Of a stretch of DNA of 64,000 bases, positions 43,078 to 51,216 are shown one piece after another. Every line of letters starts with the position of its first letter. Position 1 is the first letter of the stretch. The translations under genes and the position numbers were made by a program. This DNA is from Microbacterium sp. Marseille-Q6648. GTDB lineage: Bacteria > Actinomycetota > Actinomycetes > Actinomycetales > Microbacteriaceae. Under the pieces are notes generated by a model. That model was not told where the DNA came from. It worked only from the letters and a program-made list of their open reading frames with translations, and made no database searches. The DNA lies in assembly GCF_943181415.1 (NCBI RefSeq), contig NZ_CALPBZ010000001.1, positions 1,426,001 to 1,490,000 on the forward strand, given 5' to 3'.

Positions 43078-43880
43078 CACATCACCGCCCGCAGGAATTC
43101 GCGCGCACGGTCGCTCGTGCAGTTGTCGTAGAACCCGCGCGGACCCGATTCGACGATGCGCCCGTCCTCCATGAAGACGTTGAGATCGCCGACCTCCTTC
43201 GCGAAGCCGAGCTCGTGCGTGACGACGACCATGGTCATCCCGGTCTCGGCCACCTCGCGCATTGTCTTGAGCACCTCGCCGACCAGCTCGGGATCGAGTG
43301 CGGAGGTGGGCTCGTCGAAGAGCATCACCTCGGGGTCGAGGGCCAGCGCGCGAGCGATGGCCACGCGCTGCTGCTGACCGCCGCTCAGCTCTGCCGGATA
43401 GTTCGCCGCCCGGTCGATCAGCCCGACGCGTCGGAGGGTGATGGCGGCCTTCTCGCGTGCCTTCTGCCTGCTCATGCGCTGCACCTTGCGCAGCGGGAGC
43501 GCCACGTTGTCGAGCGCGCACAGGTGCGGGAAGAGGTTGAACTGCTGGAAGACCATCCCCACGCGCCGGCGCAGCTCGAGGCGACCCCCGCGCTTGACCC
43601 CGGATTCGCCCGGAAGCCCCGGCCCGAACTCGACACCGTCGACCTTGAGCGACCCGGAGTCGGGCTCGGCCAAGAGGTTGATGCTGCGCAGCACCGTGGA
43701 CTTGCCGGAGCCGGAGGGACCGAACAGCACGACGTGCTGACCGCGCTCGATCGTGAGGTCGATGTCGAAGAGCACTTGCGTCTTGCCGTAGGTCTTGTTG
43801 ATGCCGCGCAGCGCGATGAGCGGCTGACCGAGCGTCCCCGCGGACGCGGCGCCGTCGGCGGCGAGCGTATGCCGGGTCAC
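43077..43880 (-). CDS. Amino acid ABC transporter ATP-binding protein
   Basis: A 267-residue ATPase of the GlnQ/HisP family. Walker A is GPSGSGKST, the signature LSGGQQQRVAIARAL, and Walker B VMLFDEPTSALDPE. A short N-terminal extension precedes the domain. The start is GTG 43880, overlapping the VOC gene stop by four bases. It completes the importer with the SBP and permease genes that follow. Confidence 0.92.
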   Translation of the reverse strand: MTRHTLAADGAASAGTLGQPLIALRGINKTYGKTQVLFDIDLTIERGQHVVLFGPSGSGKSTVLRSINLLAEPDSGSLKVDGVEFGPGLPGESGVKRGGRLELRRRVGMVFQQFNLFPHLCALDNVALPLRKVQRMSRQKAREKAAITLRRVGLIDRAANYPAELSGGQQQRVAIARALALDPEVMLFDEPTSALDPELVGEVLKTMREVAETGMTMVVVTHELGFAKEVGDLNVFMEDGRIVESGPRGFYDNCTSDRAREFLRAVM

Positions 43881-44839
43881 GCGCGCACCTCGGTGACGCT
43901 GACGTACAGGCCGTCCGGGTCGCGGAAGTAGGCGTACCGCCAGGTGCGCCCGCCCTCCATCCGGATCTCGTGCGGCTCGCCCACGAGGTCCACGCCGATC
44001 GAATCGAGATACGCGATCGCGAGGTCGAGGTTCCGCGCGCCGATCGAGAACTCGAAGGTGCCGAGGTGCCCCCATTCCCCGCGCATGTCCGGCCCGGCCG
44101 GTGTCTGCTCGACGGGCTCGAGCGACCCGCCGTGCGGGCTCATCAGCAGCATCATCCGCTGGCTCGGCGGCTGGCGGCCGACGTCGAGGAACCACTGGTT
44201 CATCGGCTCGTTCACGCCCGCCATGTCGAAGAGCTTCGCGGTGAACCCCAGGGAGCGGTAGAACGCCTCGGTGCGGTCGGAGCTGCCGACCCCGAACGCG
44301 ACGTGGTTGACGCCTTGCGGACCGTCGGGGTAGGGCCACCCCGACTCCAGCGAGCGCCATTCGATGAACTCGATCTTGGCGCCGTCGGGGTCCTCGACAT
44401 AGGAGAGGCCGCAGTGGGTGTCGTAGGGCTCGAGGATCTGGTCGTTCGGCTCCATGAGCACCGTGTGGCCGTCGGCGACGAGACGCTCGTGGAAGTCCTC
44501 GTAGGACTGCACGTGGATGCAGACCTCGCAGATGCCGGGCTCCCCGTAGGCGAAGCCCTCGGGAAGCGGCGGCTGCGGCCGGTTCGTGATCTGGACGAGC
44601 TTGATCCCGGAGCGTCCCAGCACGGTCGGATGCGCGCTGCGCAGGTACACGACGCGCGCTTCGGTCGCCTCGTGCCCGGTCAGCGCCTCGATCCCGCCCA
44701 GGGGGCCGGTGTAGTCGAAGGCGACGTCGACGAAGCCCAGGTCGCCGTAGAACCGCAGAGATGCGTCCATGTCGGAGACGCCGATGCCGATGTGGTCGAG
44801 CCCCAGGAGGGTTCCGAACCGGTAGTCAGGTGCGTTCAT
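43877..44839 (-). CDS. Two-domain VOC protein, hydroxyphenylpyruvate dioxygenase-like
   Basis: A 320-residue VOC protein with two modules (about 10-140 and 170-315). Candidate metal ligands are the His in LGLDHIGIGVSD, the His in VNHVAFGVGS and acidic residues in IEFIEW and YVSVTEV. The shape is that of extradiol or 4-hydroxyphenylpyruvate dioxygenases, but the length is shorter than HPPD. It is the first gene of the leftward transporter-oxidase block and starts 73 bases from the cluster of four IclR-type boxes. The reaction is unknown; oxygenation or isomerisation of a pathway intermediate is possible. Confidence 0.8.
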   Translation of the reverse strand: MNAPDYRFGTLLGLDHIGIGVSDMDASLRFYGDLGFVDVAFDYTGPLGGIEALTGHEATEARVVYLRSAHPTVLGRSGIKLVQITNRPQPPLPEGFAYGEPGICEVCIHVQSYEDFHERLVADGHTVLMEPNDQILEPYDTHCGLSYVEDPDGAKIEFIEWRSLESGWPYPDGPQGVNHVAFGVGSSDRTEAFYRSLGFTAKLFDMAGVNEPMNQWFLDVGRQPPSQRMMLLMSPHGGSLEPVEQTPAGPDMRGEWGHLGTFEFSIGARNLDLAIAYLDSIGVDLVGEPHEIRMEGGRTWRYAYFRDPDGLYVSVTEVRA

Positions 44840-44911
44840 GTGTGGGGTCCTCGCGTAGTCGCGGTTGCGTGATGCGGGTCACGCGCGGACGACCGTGGTC
44901 GTTGGAGTGAT

Positions 44912-44985
44912 GTTTGCATAACGCACACTTGTCCGCAATACGCACAATTGCGTTCGTATTGCGATGATCCGTTCGCATACCGTAC
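44912..44985. promoter_or_regulatory. Four IclR-type boxes in the VOC/SDR divergent promoter
   Basis: The boxes are GTTTGCATAACGCAC (44912-44926), GTCCGCAATACGCAC (44931-44945), GTTCGTATTGCGATG (44952-44966) and GTTCGCATACCGTAC (44971-44985). Starts are spaced 19, 21 and 19 bases, about two helical turns. They match the two boxes at 33804-33837. The region is conspicuously AT-richer than its flanks. Confidence 0.8.
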
Positions 44986-45003
44986 ATTACTGTCAGTCCG
45001 ATC

Positions 45004-45009
45004 AGGAGG
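45004..45009 (+). promoter_or_regulatory. Strong ribosome binding site fixing a TTG start
   Basis: AGGAGG at 45004-45009 stands eight bases before TTG 45018. No ATG or GTG lies at usable spacing; GTG 45027 is 17 bases away. This decides the start of the SDR gene and excludes the upstream in-frame ATG at 44964, which overlaps the operator boxes. Confidence 0.75.
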
Positions 45010-45017
45010 ATGGTCTT

Positions 45018-45809
45018 TTGACGCACGTGGATCCGCAGGGCGCCGACACGTCGGCGACAGCGCCCTCATCGCGCCCGCTCGCGGGTCGGCGCTTTCTGGT
45101 CACGGGCGGGGCACGGGGACTCGGCGCCGCCATCGTCGAAGCGCTGGCCGCGCAGGGGGCGCGAGGGGCGATCATCGACCTCCATCCGCCGGCGTCACCC
45201 GCTCCGTGGCCGACCGTGAGCGCCGACGTGACCGATGAGCAGGCGATGGATGCCGCGGTGAGCACTCTGACGAACGACGACGTCCCGTTCGACGGACTCA
45301 TCGCCGCCGCCGGCGTCGTACCGTCCTGGCACTCCCCCGAGACCGTCGATCTCGATGACTTCGACCGGACGATGTCGGTGAACGTGCGCGGCGTGGTGGC
45401 GGCTATCAGGAGTGTCGCCCCCGCCATGCCCGACGGCGGCACGATCGTCGTGATCGGCTCGCTGAACTCGTGGAAAGCCGATCCGCACCTCCTCTCCTAT
45501 GTGGCGAGCAAGCACGCTCTACTCGGCGTCGTGCGCTCGTCGGCGCTGGCGCTCGGCCGTCGGGGCATCCGCGTGAACGCCGTCGCTCCGGGACCGGTCG
45601 AGACCGAAGCGCTGCTGGGGCGGATCGACAGCCGCGCAGCCCTCACCGGCCTCGACCGGGAGTCCGCGCTCGCGCGAGCCGCCGAGGCCACCGCACTCGG
45701 GCGGCTGGCCACGGCTCAGGATGTGGCCGAGGCGGCGCTCTTCCTCTCGTCTCCGGCTTCGAAAGCGATCACCGGCCACCTTCTGCCCGTCGACGGCGGA
45801 ATGCTCTGA
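45018..45809 (+). CDS. Short-chain dehydrogenase/reductase, first of pair
   Basis: A 263-residue classical SDR. The NAD-binding motif TGGARGLG is at 29-36 and the catalytic residues are S148, Y161 and K165 (SYVASKHALLG). The acidic residue after beta-2 (IIDLHPP) suggests preference for NAD over NADP. It starts at TTG 45018. It is the first gene of the rightward block and precedes a second SDR by 11 bases. It should oxidise or reduce an alcohol/keto intermediate; the substrate is not known. Confidence 0.87.
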   Translation: MTHVDPQGADTSATAPSSRPLAGRRFLVTGGARGLGAAIVEALAAQGARGAIIDLHPPASPAPWPTVSADVTDEQAMDAAVSTLTNDDVPFDGLIAAAGVVPSWHSPETVDLDDFDRTMSVNVRGVVAAIRSVAPAMPDGGTIVVIGSLNSWKADPHLLSYVASKHALLGVVRSSALALGRRGIRVNAVAPGPVETEALLGRIDSRAALTGLDRESALARAAEATALGRLATAQDVAEAALFLSSPASKAITGHLLPVDGGML

Positions 45810-45820
45810 AGGAGACCACC

Positions 45821-46579
45821 ATGGCGGCACTCGAAGGGCGCACAGCTCTCATCACAGGCGTCTCAGGCGCGATCGGCGGAGAACTGGCCCGCGTCTTCGG
45901 CCGCGAGGGCGCGAAGGTGATCGGCACGTATCGGAGCCGACGCGAGGCGGCCGAGGCGGCCCTGGCGGGCATCCCCGGGGAACGCCGGACGCTCCTGCAG
46001 GCGGGGTTCGGCGGCGGCGACAGCGCTCGTGACCTGTGGACACGCGCTCTCGAGCAGGGTGACGTCGACACCGTCGTCGTGAACGCCGCCGCCATGGCGT
46101 CGACGCCGCTCGTCGGCGACGACGCCGAATGGGATGCCGGCTGGCAGCGTTCTCTGCAGGTGAACGTCATCGCCGCGTCAACGCTCATGAGAGAGGCGGC
46201 GAGCGCGTTCGCCGAGCGTCAGCGCGGTTCCATCATCGCGGTCTCGAGCTGGGCGGCGGAGCAGGGCAGCCGCATCCCCGACCTGGGCGGGTACGCGGCC
46301 TCCAAGGCCGCGCTGCGCAACTTCGCCCAGACCCTCGCCCGCGCCTACGCGCGATCGGGGGTCCGCGTGTACACGATCGCTCCGGGCGTCGTCGACGGCG
46401 GCATGGGCACGGCCGACCTCGATCCGGATGAGGTGCGCGCCGTTGCGGAAGGACTCGCGATGGGTCAGCACGTCGCCGTTTCGGAGATCGCCGAGCTCGC
46501 CGCGTTCCTCGCATCCGATCGCTGTCCGAGTCTGACCGGATCGACGATCGACCTCAACGGGGCCTCCTACATCCGGTGA
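45821..46579 (+). CDS. Short-chain dehydrogenase/reductase, second of pair
   Basis: A 252-residue SDR with GVSGAIGG (13-20) and catalytic S142/S143, Y158 and K162 (GGYAASKAAL). After beta-2 it has TYRSRREA, the basic pair that favours NADP. It differs from the preceding SDR in cofactor preference. GAAGGAGA precedes ATG 45821. The stop codon lies inside a perfect 8-base-pair hairpin (46573-46597), so some transcripts may end here before the next three genes. Confidence 0.87.
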   Translation: MAALEGRTALITGVSGAIGGELARVFGREGAKVIGTYRSRREAAEAALAGIPGERRTLLQAGFGGGDSARDLWTRALEQGDVDTVVVNAAAMASTPLVGDDAEWDAGWQRSLQVNVIAASTLMREAASAFAERQRGSIIAVSSWAAEQGSRIPDLGGYAASKAALRNFAQTLARAYARSGVRVYTIAPGVVDGGMGTADLDPDEVRAVAEGLAMGQHVAVSEIAELAAFLASDRCPSLTGSTIDLNGASYIR

Positions 46580-46597
46580 TTCCGCGCGGATCACCGG
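46573..46597 (+). terminator. Hairpin overlapping the second SDR stop codon
   Basis: CCGGTGAT (46573-46580) pairs with ATCACCGG (46590-46597) around a 9-base loop. The TGA stop of the SDR gene lies within the left arm. There is no T-run; it could attenuate transcription into the downstream genes or stabilise the upstream message. Confidence 0.5.
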
Positions 46598-46655
46598 CAC
46601 CCGCCCCCGGGCATTCACCTTCAGAGCCACCAGAACACCTGATCGGACGCGTTAC

Positions 46656-47672
46656 ATGACTTCACCCCCTCCGCTCGGAACGAGCCCCGCTCCGCATGCC
46701 ACCGAAACGGTCGCGGTGATCGGCGCGGGCAGCATCGGGATCGCGTGGGCCGTCGTCTTCGCCTCAGCGGGCGTGCACGTGCAGATGACCGAGACGCATG
46801 AGGGCGTGCGCGAGAGTGCGCTCGACGAGGTCGAGGCGATGCTGACCGAGCTCTCGGATGCGGGACTCCTCGCCGACCCCGTCGACGTGCTGCGCGCGCG
46901 CGTCACGATGTGCGCGACGCTCGAGGCCGCCCTCGCGGGCGCGGACTTCGTGCAGGAATGCGTCATCGAGGACGTCGACGTCAAGCGGGCGCTCTTCGCC
47001 GAGCTCGATCGGCTGACCGACCGCCGCGTCGTTCTGGCGAGCTCGACATCGACCATCATCGCCTCTCAATTCGCCGAAGACCTCCCGGGGCGCGAGCGCT
47101 GCCTCGTCGTGCATCCCGCGAACCCCCCGTACTTCCTGCGGGTCGCCGAGGTCGTGCCCGCCCCCTTCACGTCGGCCGACGCTGTGGCGGCCGCGACGGA
47201 CCTGCTCACCAGGATCGATCTCACACCCGTCGTCCTCCACCGCGAGATCGAGGGCTTCGCGTTCAACCGCCTCCAGGGGGCCATGCTGCGCGAGGCCTAC
47301 TGCCTCGTGCGCGACGGCGTCATCTCCCCCGGAGACGTCGACACGCTCGTCCGCAAGGGGCTGGGCCTGCGCTGGTCGGTCATCGGCCCCTTCACGACGA
47401 GTGAGCTCAACACCCGGGGCGGGCTGCGGCGCCATGCCGAGGTCCTCGGGCCGGTGTACGCGCGGATCGGGGTGGAGAGGGGCACCGACGACCCCTGGAC
47501 GCCCGAGACGATCGAGCACGTCGCCCATCAGATCGAGCAGCGTCTGCCGCATCCGACGTGGGAGGAGAACGTCCGGGAGCGGGACCTCGCGATGATCCGC
47601 CTCGCGTCGCTCCTGCGCCACTTCGACAATCCGCTCGCCACTCCCGCACCCGCTGTCACCTCGCCTTTGTAA
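46656..47672 (+). CDS. 3-hydroxyacyl-CoA dehydrogenase family protein, L-gulonate/carnitine dehydrogenase-like
   Basis: A 338-residue NAD-dependent hydroxyacid dehydrogenase. The N-terminal VAVIGAGSIGIAWAVVFASA (19-38) binds NAD. The catalytic His is in VVHPANPPYFLRVAEVVP, the form seen in lambda-crystallin/L-gulonate dehydrogenase and carnitine dehydrogenase rather than in fatty-acid oxidation enzymes. QECVIEDVDVK and the C-terminal dimer domain follow. It probably oxidises a 3-hydroxy acid to a 3-oxo acid. The 76-base gap upstream contains a hairpin but no clear promoter. Confidence 0.85.
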   Translation: MTSPPPLGTSPAPHATETVAVIGAGSIGIAWAVVFASAGVHVQMTETHEGVRESALDEVEAMLTELSDAGLLADPVDVLRARVTMCATLEAALAGADFVQECVIEDVDVKRALFAELDRLTDRRVVLASSTSTIIASQFAEDLPGRERCLVVHPANPPYFLRVAEVVPAPFTSADAVAAATDLLTRIDLTPVVLHREIEGFAFNRLQGAMLREAYCLVRDGVISPGDVDTLVRKGLGLRWSVIGPFTTSELNTRGGLRRHAEVLGPVYARIGVERGTDDPWTPETIEHVAHQIEQRLPHPTWEENVRERDLAMIRLASLLRHFDNPLATPAPAVTSPL

Positions 47673-47730
47673 AGCAGAGGCGTCCACCAACCTGGCAGAG
47701 GAACGTTCCGCGCCCGATAGGCTGTGGCTT

Positions 47731-48489
47731 GTGAGCGAATCAGCGGATGCCGGGATCCAGGTCGCAGCCTGGTCGATGCTGGGAACCCCCGCGGCGGCCT
47801 CTCTCATGGCGCGCATCGGCGCCGATCTGCTGGTGCTCGACGCGCAGCATGGTCTCTACGACGACGCGGGACTGATCGCCGCGATCCCCGCGGCATCGGC
47901 CGTCCCGGTTCACGTGCGCGTACCCGAGAACAACGCCGCCCTCATCGGTCGCGCCCTCGACGCCGGCGCGACGGGCATCATCGTGCCGATGGTGCAGAAC
48001 GTCGCGGAGGCCATCGCCGCCGCCGCCGCCGCACGCTACCCACCGCTGGGCGAGCGCTCGTGGGGTCCCCTCGCGGCCTACCGAGGTGAATCGACGACGC
48101 CCCCCGACGAGGCGAACGAGAGCGTGTCGTGCGCGGTCATGGTCGAGACCTCGCGCGCGCTGGCCGATGTCGACGCCATCGCGTCCGCTCCGGGAGTCGA
48201 CATGGTGTTCGTCGGACCGTTCGACCTCGCGATCGCCCTCGGCAGGTCCGTGCCCGATCTCCTCGCCGACCACTCGCCCGGGAACCCGCTGGACGCGGTC
48301 GTGGCGGCGTGTCGCCGGGCGGGCACGCGCGCGGGCGCTTTCGCGGGAAGCCTCGAGGCCGCGCGCGCACTCTCGGAGCGCGGCTTCACCACGCTGGCCG
48401 TGGCGGTCGACACCCAGCTGATCTCGGCGGCGGGCACCACGCTCGTCGACGCCGCGCGCGGCATCCGGACGTCTGGCCGGCCCGCATGA
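47731..48489 (+). CDS. HpcH/HpaI family class II aldolase
   Basis: A 252-residue aldolase/citrate lyase-type protein. Visible catalytic positions are the His of LDAQHGLYDD, the Arg of VPVHVRVPE, and the metal ligands Glu in CAVMVETSRAL and Asp in FVGPFDLAIALG. Family members split 2-oxo-4-hydroxy acids into pyruvate plus an aldehyde. The start is GTG 47731. TAGGCT eight bases upstream looks like a -10, so a nearly leaderless promoter of its own is possible. The stop overlaps the DUF885 start by four bases. Confidence 0.87.
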   Translation: MSESADAGIQVAAWSMLGTPAAASLMARIGADLLVLDAQHGLYDDAGLIAAIPAASAVPVHVRVPENNAALIGRALDAGATGIIVPMVQNVAEAIAAAAAARYPPLGERSWGPLAAYRGESTTPPDEANESVSCAVMVETSRALADVDAIASAPGVDMVFVGPFDLAIALGRSVPDLLADHSPGNPLDAVVAACRRAGTRAGAFAGSLEAARALSERGFTTLAVAVDTQLISAAGTTLVDAARGIRTSGRPA

Positions 48490-50162
48490 GCTCGCTCGTC
48501 CGCGACATCGCCGACGAGTACATGCATGCTCTCGCGGTGCGTGAGCCCTCCGCCGCGCTCGCCCTCGGCCGTCCGAGCCCCGCGCGCGCACTCGCGGACC
48601 TCTCGCCCGAGTGGCTCGAAGAGCGGTACGCCCTGCAGGGCGGCGTGCTCGATCGCCTCGCGGCCCTCCCCGCCGACGCGCCGGACGCAGTCCTGCGCGC
48701 GGCCCTCGCCGAGCGACTCGCCGGGGACCGCGCCCTGTTCGACACCGGTTTCACGATGCGGCTGGTGGCCGGGCTCGCGACCCCCGTGCACCTCGTCCTC
48801 GGAAGCATCGAAGGTCTCGCGATCGGCGACGACGCCGCCGGGCGGGCCGTCCTCGAGCGGCTCGAGGCCGGACCGGCGGCCGTGCGCGAATACATGCGGT
48901 CGCTCGCGCGGGCGCGCGACCTCGGCAGAGCCGGCCGGTTCACGGGTACGGGCGTCGCATCCGCGCGCCAGATCCGGATCCTCGCCGATCAGGTGGCGGG
49001 CTGGGTGCGCAGCGACTACTTCGCCGGGATCGAGCGCGCAGTCGATCTGTCCCCGGCAGTCGCGGCACGTGCGGACGCCGCAGCGGCCGCCATGACGGCG
49101 GCGCTGTCCGAGCTCGTCGGGTTCCTCCGCGACGAGCTCCTGGCCGACGCCGCCGAGGACGACGCCATGGGCGAGGCCGTCTACGCGACGATGGCCGCGA
49201 GCATGCTCGGCTCGCCGATCGACCTCGATGAGGTCTACGGGTTCGGCTGGAGCGAGCTCGAGCGGCTCGTCGCCCTCTCACGCGAACTGGCCGAACAGCT
49301 CGGCGGATCGGGGGGCGACCCCGTCCGGTCGGCCGCCGCTCTCCTCGACGCCGACCCGCGCTACCGGCTCGAGGGCATCGAAGCGATCGTGACGTGGCTG
49401 CGCAGGCGGGTCGCCGAGAGCGTCGACGTGCTGGGGGCCGAGGCGTTCGACCTGCCGCCGACGATCGACGATGTCGAGTGCGTCGTCTCGCAGGCGTCGG
49501 CGGGCGTCGTGTACTACACGCCCGCGCCGCCCGACGGCACGGTCCCGAGCCGCATCGTGTGGACGGTCCCGAGCGGCCTGCCCGTCGCCGCGACGTGGCA
49601 GGAGGTCACGAGCGTCCACCACGAAGGGCTCCCGGGCCACCACCTCGAGCACACGGTCAATCGCGCGAACGCCGACCTGCACCCGTGGCAGCGGTACCTG
49701 TGCGAGGTCCACGGCTTCGCCGAGGGGTGGGCGCATTACGCCGAGGCCCTGTCCGACGAGCTCGGCCTCATCCGCGATCCCGCCGAGCGTCTCGGCATGG
49801 TCCTCGGCCAGATCTGGAGGTCCGTGCGCATCGTCGCCGACATCGGCATGCACACCGGACGACCGATACCGCCGACGACGCTCACCGCCGAGACCTCGTG
49901 GACGCCCGCGCTCGCCCGCACCTTCCTCGAGGACTACGCCATGGTCGAGCCCGACCTCGCGCGCTTCGAAGTCGACCGCTATCTGGGCTACCCCGGGCAG
50001 GCCCTCGCGTTCAAGGTCGGCGCCAAGCTGTGGTCGGAGGCGCGGGAAGCGTGGCGCGCGCGCCGCGGCCCGGATGCGCGACTGGCGGACTTCCACCGCG
50101 AGGCGCTCGCGCTCGGGCCGATGGGCCTCGCGCCGCTGCGCGCACTCCTCCTCGCCGACTGA
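48486..50162 (+). CDS. DUF885 family putative metallohydrolase
   Basis: A 558-residue DUF885 protein. The family motif HHEGLPGHH at 378-386 resembles a zinc metallopeptidase HExxxH-like site, with a later acidic segment EGWAHYAEAL (about 409-418) that could supply a further ligand. No signal peptide is visible, so it should act in the cytoplasm. It may hydrolyse an amide or peptide form of the pathway substrate. It is the last gene of the rightward block, coupled to the aldolase by a 4-base overlap. A second DUF885 gene sits at 63358-64000. Biochemical proof for this family is sparse. Confidence 0.8.
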   Translation: MSSLVRDIADEYMHALAVREPSAALALGRPSPARALADLSPEWLEERYALQGGVLDRLAALPADAPDAVLRAALAERLAGDRALFDTGFTMRLVAGLATPVHLVLGSIEGLAIGDDAAGRAVLERLEAGPAAVREYMRSLARARDLGRAGRFTGTGVASARQIRILADQVAGWVRSDYFAGIERAVDLSPAVAARADAAAAAMTAALSELVGFLRDELLADAAEDDAMGEAVYATMAASMLGSPIDLDEVYGFGWSELERLVALSRELAEQLGGSGGDPVRSAAALLDADPRYRLEGIEAIVTWLRRRVAESVDVLGAEAFDLPPTIDDVECVVSQASAGVVYYTPAPPDGTVPSRIVWTVPSGLPVAATWQEVTSVHHEGLPGHHLEHTVNRANADLHPWQRYLCEVHGFAEGWAHYAEALSDELGLIRDPAERLGMVLGQIWRSVRIVADIGMHTGRPIPPTTLTAETSWTPALARTFLEDYAMVEPDLARFEVDRYLGYPGQALAFKVGAKLWSEAREAWRARRGPDARLADFHREALALGPMGLAPLRALLLAD

Positions 50163-50187
50163 CCGCGCACGGCCCGACGCCGATCCG

Positions 50188-51216
50188 TCAGCGACCGTCG
50201 ACCGGGACCGTCGCGACGACGCCGTGGACGATGAGGCGGATGTGATCGCCGACGCGACGCTCGCCCGCATCCGTCGTCTCGACGACCGTGCCGTCCGTCA
50301 GCTCGACCCGTACCGCCCGGTCTGCGCCGCGGAAGGACGTGCGCACGACCCGACCCGCGACCCCGGCATCCCCTTCGGCGATGCGGACCGATTCGGGTCT
50401 CAGCACGGCGAGCCGCTCACCGGGGGGCGTGTCCATGTCGACGCAGAGATCGCCGAATGCGCTTCGCGCCTCCCCCGGCCCGGTCATCTTCGCCGGGATG
50501 AGTGTCGAGCGCCCCACGAACGACGCCGTGAAGCGGTCGACCGGATGCCGGTACACCTCCTCGGGTGTCCCGTGCTGGTGGATGCGGCCCCGGTTCATGA
50601 CGACGATGCGATCGGCGATGGCCAGCGCCTCAGCCTGGTCGTGCGTCACGAGCAGCGCCGACGTGCCGGTGCGCGCGATCGCGCGCAGCATCTCGTCGCG
50701 CACCTGCTCGCGCAGGGATGCGTCCAGATGCGCGAAGGGCTCGTCCAGCAGCACCAGCGACGGCCGGGGGGCGAGCGTGCGCGCGAGGGCGGCGCGCTGC
50801 TGCTCACCGCCGCTGACCTCGTGCGGCATCCGTCGGGCCAGGTGGGCGATGCCCAGCAGCTCGAGCATCTGCCCGGCATCCCTGTTCTTCGCCGGTCCGC
50901 GCAGGCCGTACGCGACGTTGGCGCCGATGTCGAGGTGCGGAAACAGGACGCTGTCCTGGAAGACGAGCCCCACGCCGCGGGCTTCCGGCGCGACGGCATG
51001 CCTCCCGCCGCTGACGCGGACCCCGTCGATGTCGATCGTGCCCTCGCCCGTGTCGAGACCCGCGATGAGCCGGAGCGTGGTGGTCTTGCCGCAGCCCGAC
51101 GGACCGAGGAGCGCGACGAGAGCCCCCCGCGGCACCGCGATGTCGGCGTGGTCGACCGCGACCACCGCGCCGTAGCGGTATCCCAGACCGCGCGCGTCCA
51201 GAGCGAGATCCGTCAT
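50188..51216 (-). CDS. Ferric iron ABC transporter ATP-binding protein
   Basis: A 342-residue ATPase of the FbpC/PotA group. Walker A is GPSGCGKTTT, the signature VSGGEQQRAALARTL, Walker B LVLLDEPFAHLD. A C-terminal TOBE-like region spans about 240-342 (AVLRPESVRI). It overlaps the permease stop by four bases. With the permease and binding protein genes upstream it forms a complete iron importer. Family members also transport other small anions; the YY motif in the binding protein argues for iron. Confidence 0.88.
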   Translation of the reverse strand: MTDLALDARGLGYRYGAVVAVDHADIAVPRGALVALLGPSGCGKTTTLRLIAGLDTGEGTIDIDGVRVSGGRHAVAPEARGVGLVFQDSVLFPHLDIGANVAYGLRGPAKNRDAGQMLELLGIAHLARRMPHEVSGGEQQRAALARTLAPRPSLVLLDEPFAHLDASLREQVRDEMLRAIARTGTSALLVTHDQAEALAIADRIVVMNRGRIHQHGTPEEVYRHPVDRFTASFVGRSTLIPAKMTGPGEARSAFGDLCVDMDTPPGERLAVLRPESVRIAEGDAGVAGRVVRTSFRGADRAVRVELTDGTVVETTDAGERRVGDHIRLIVHGVVATVPVDGR

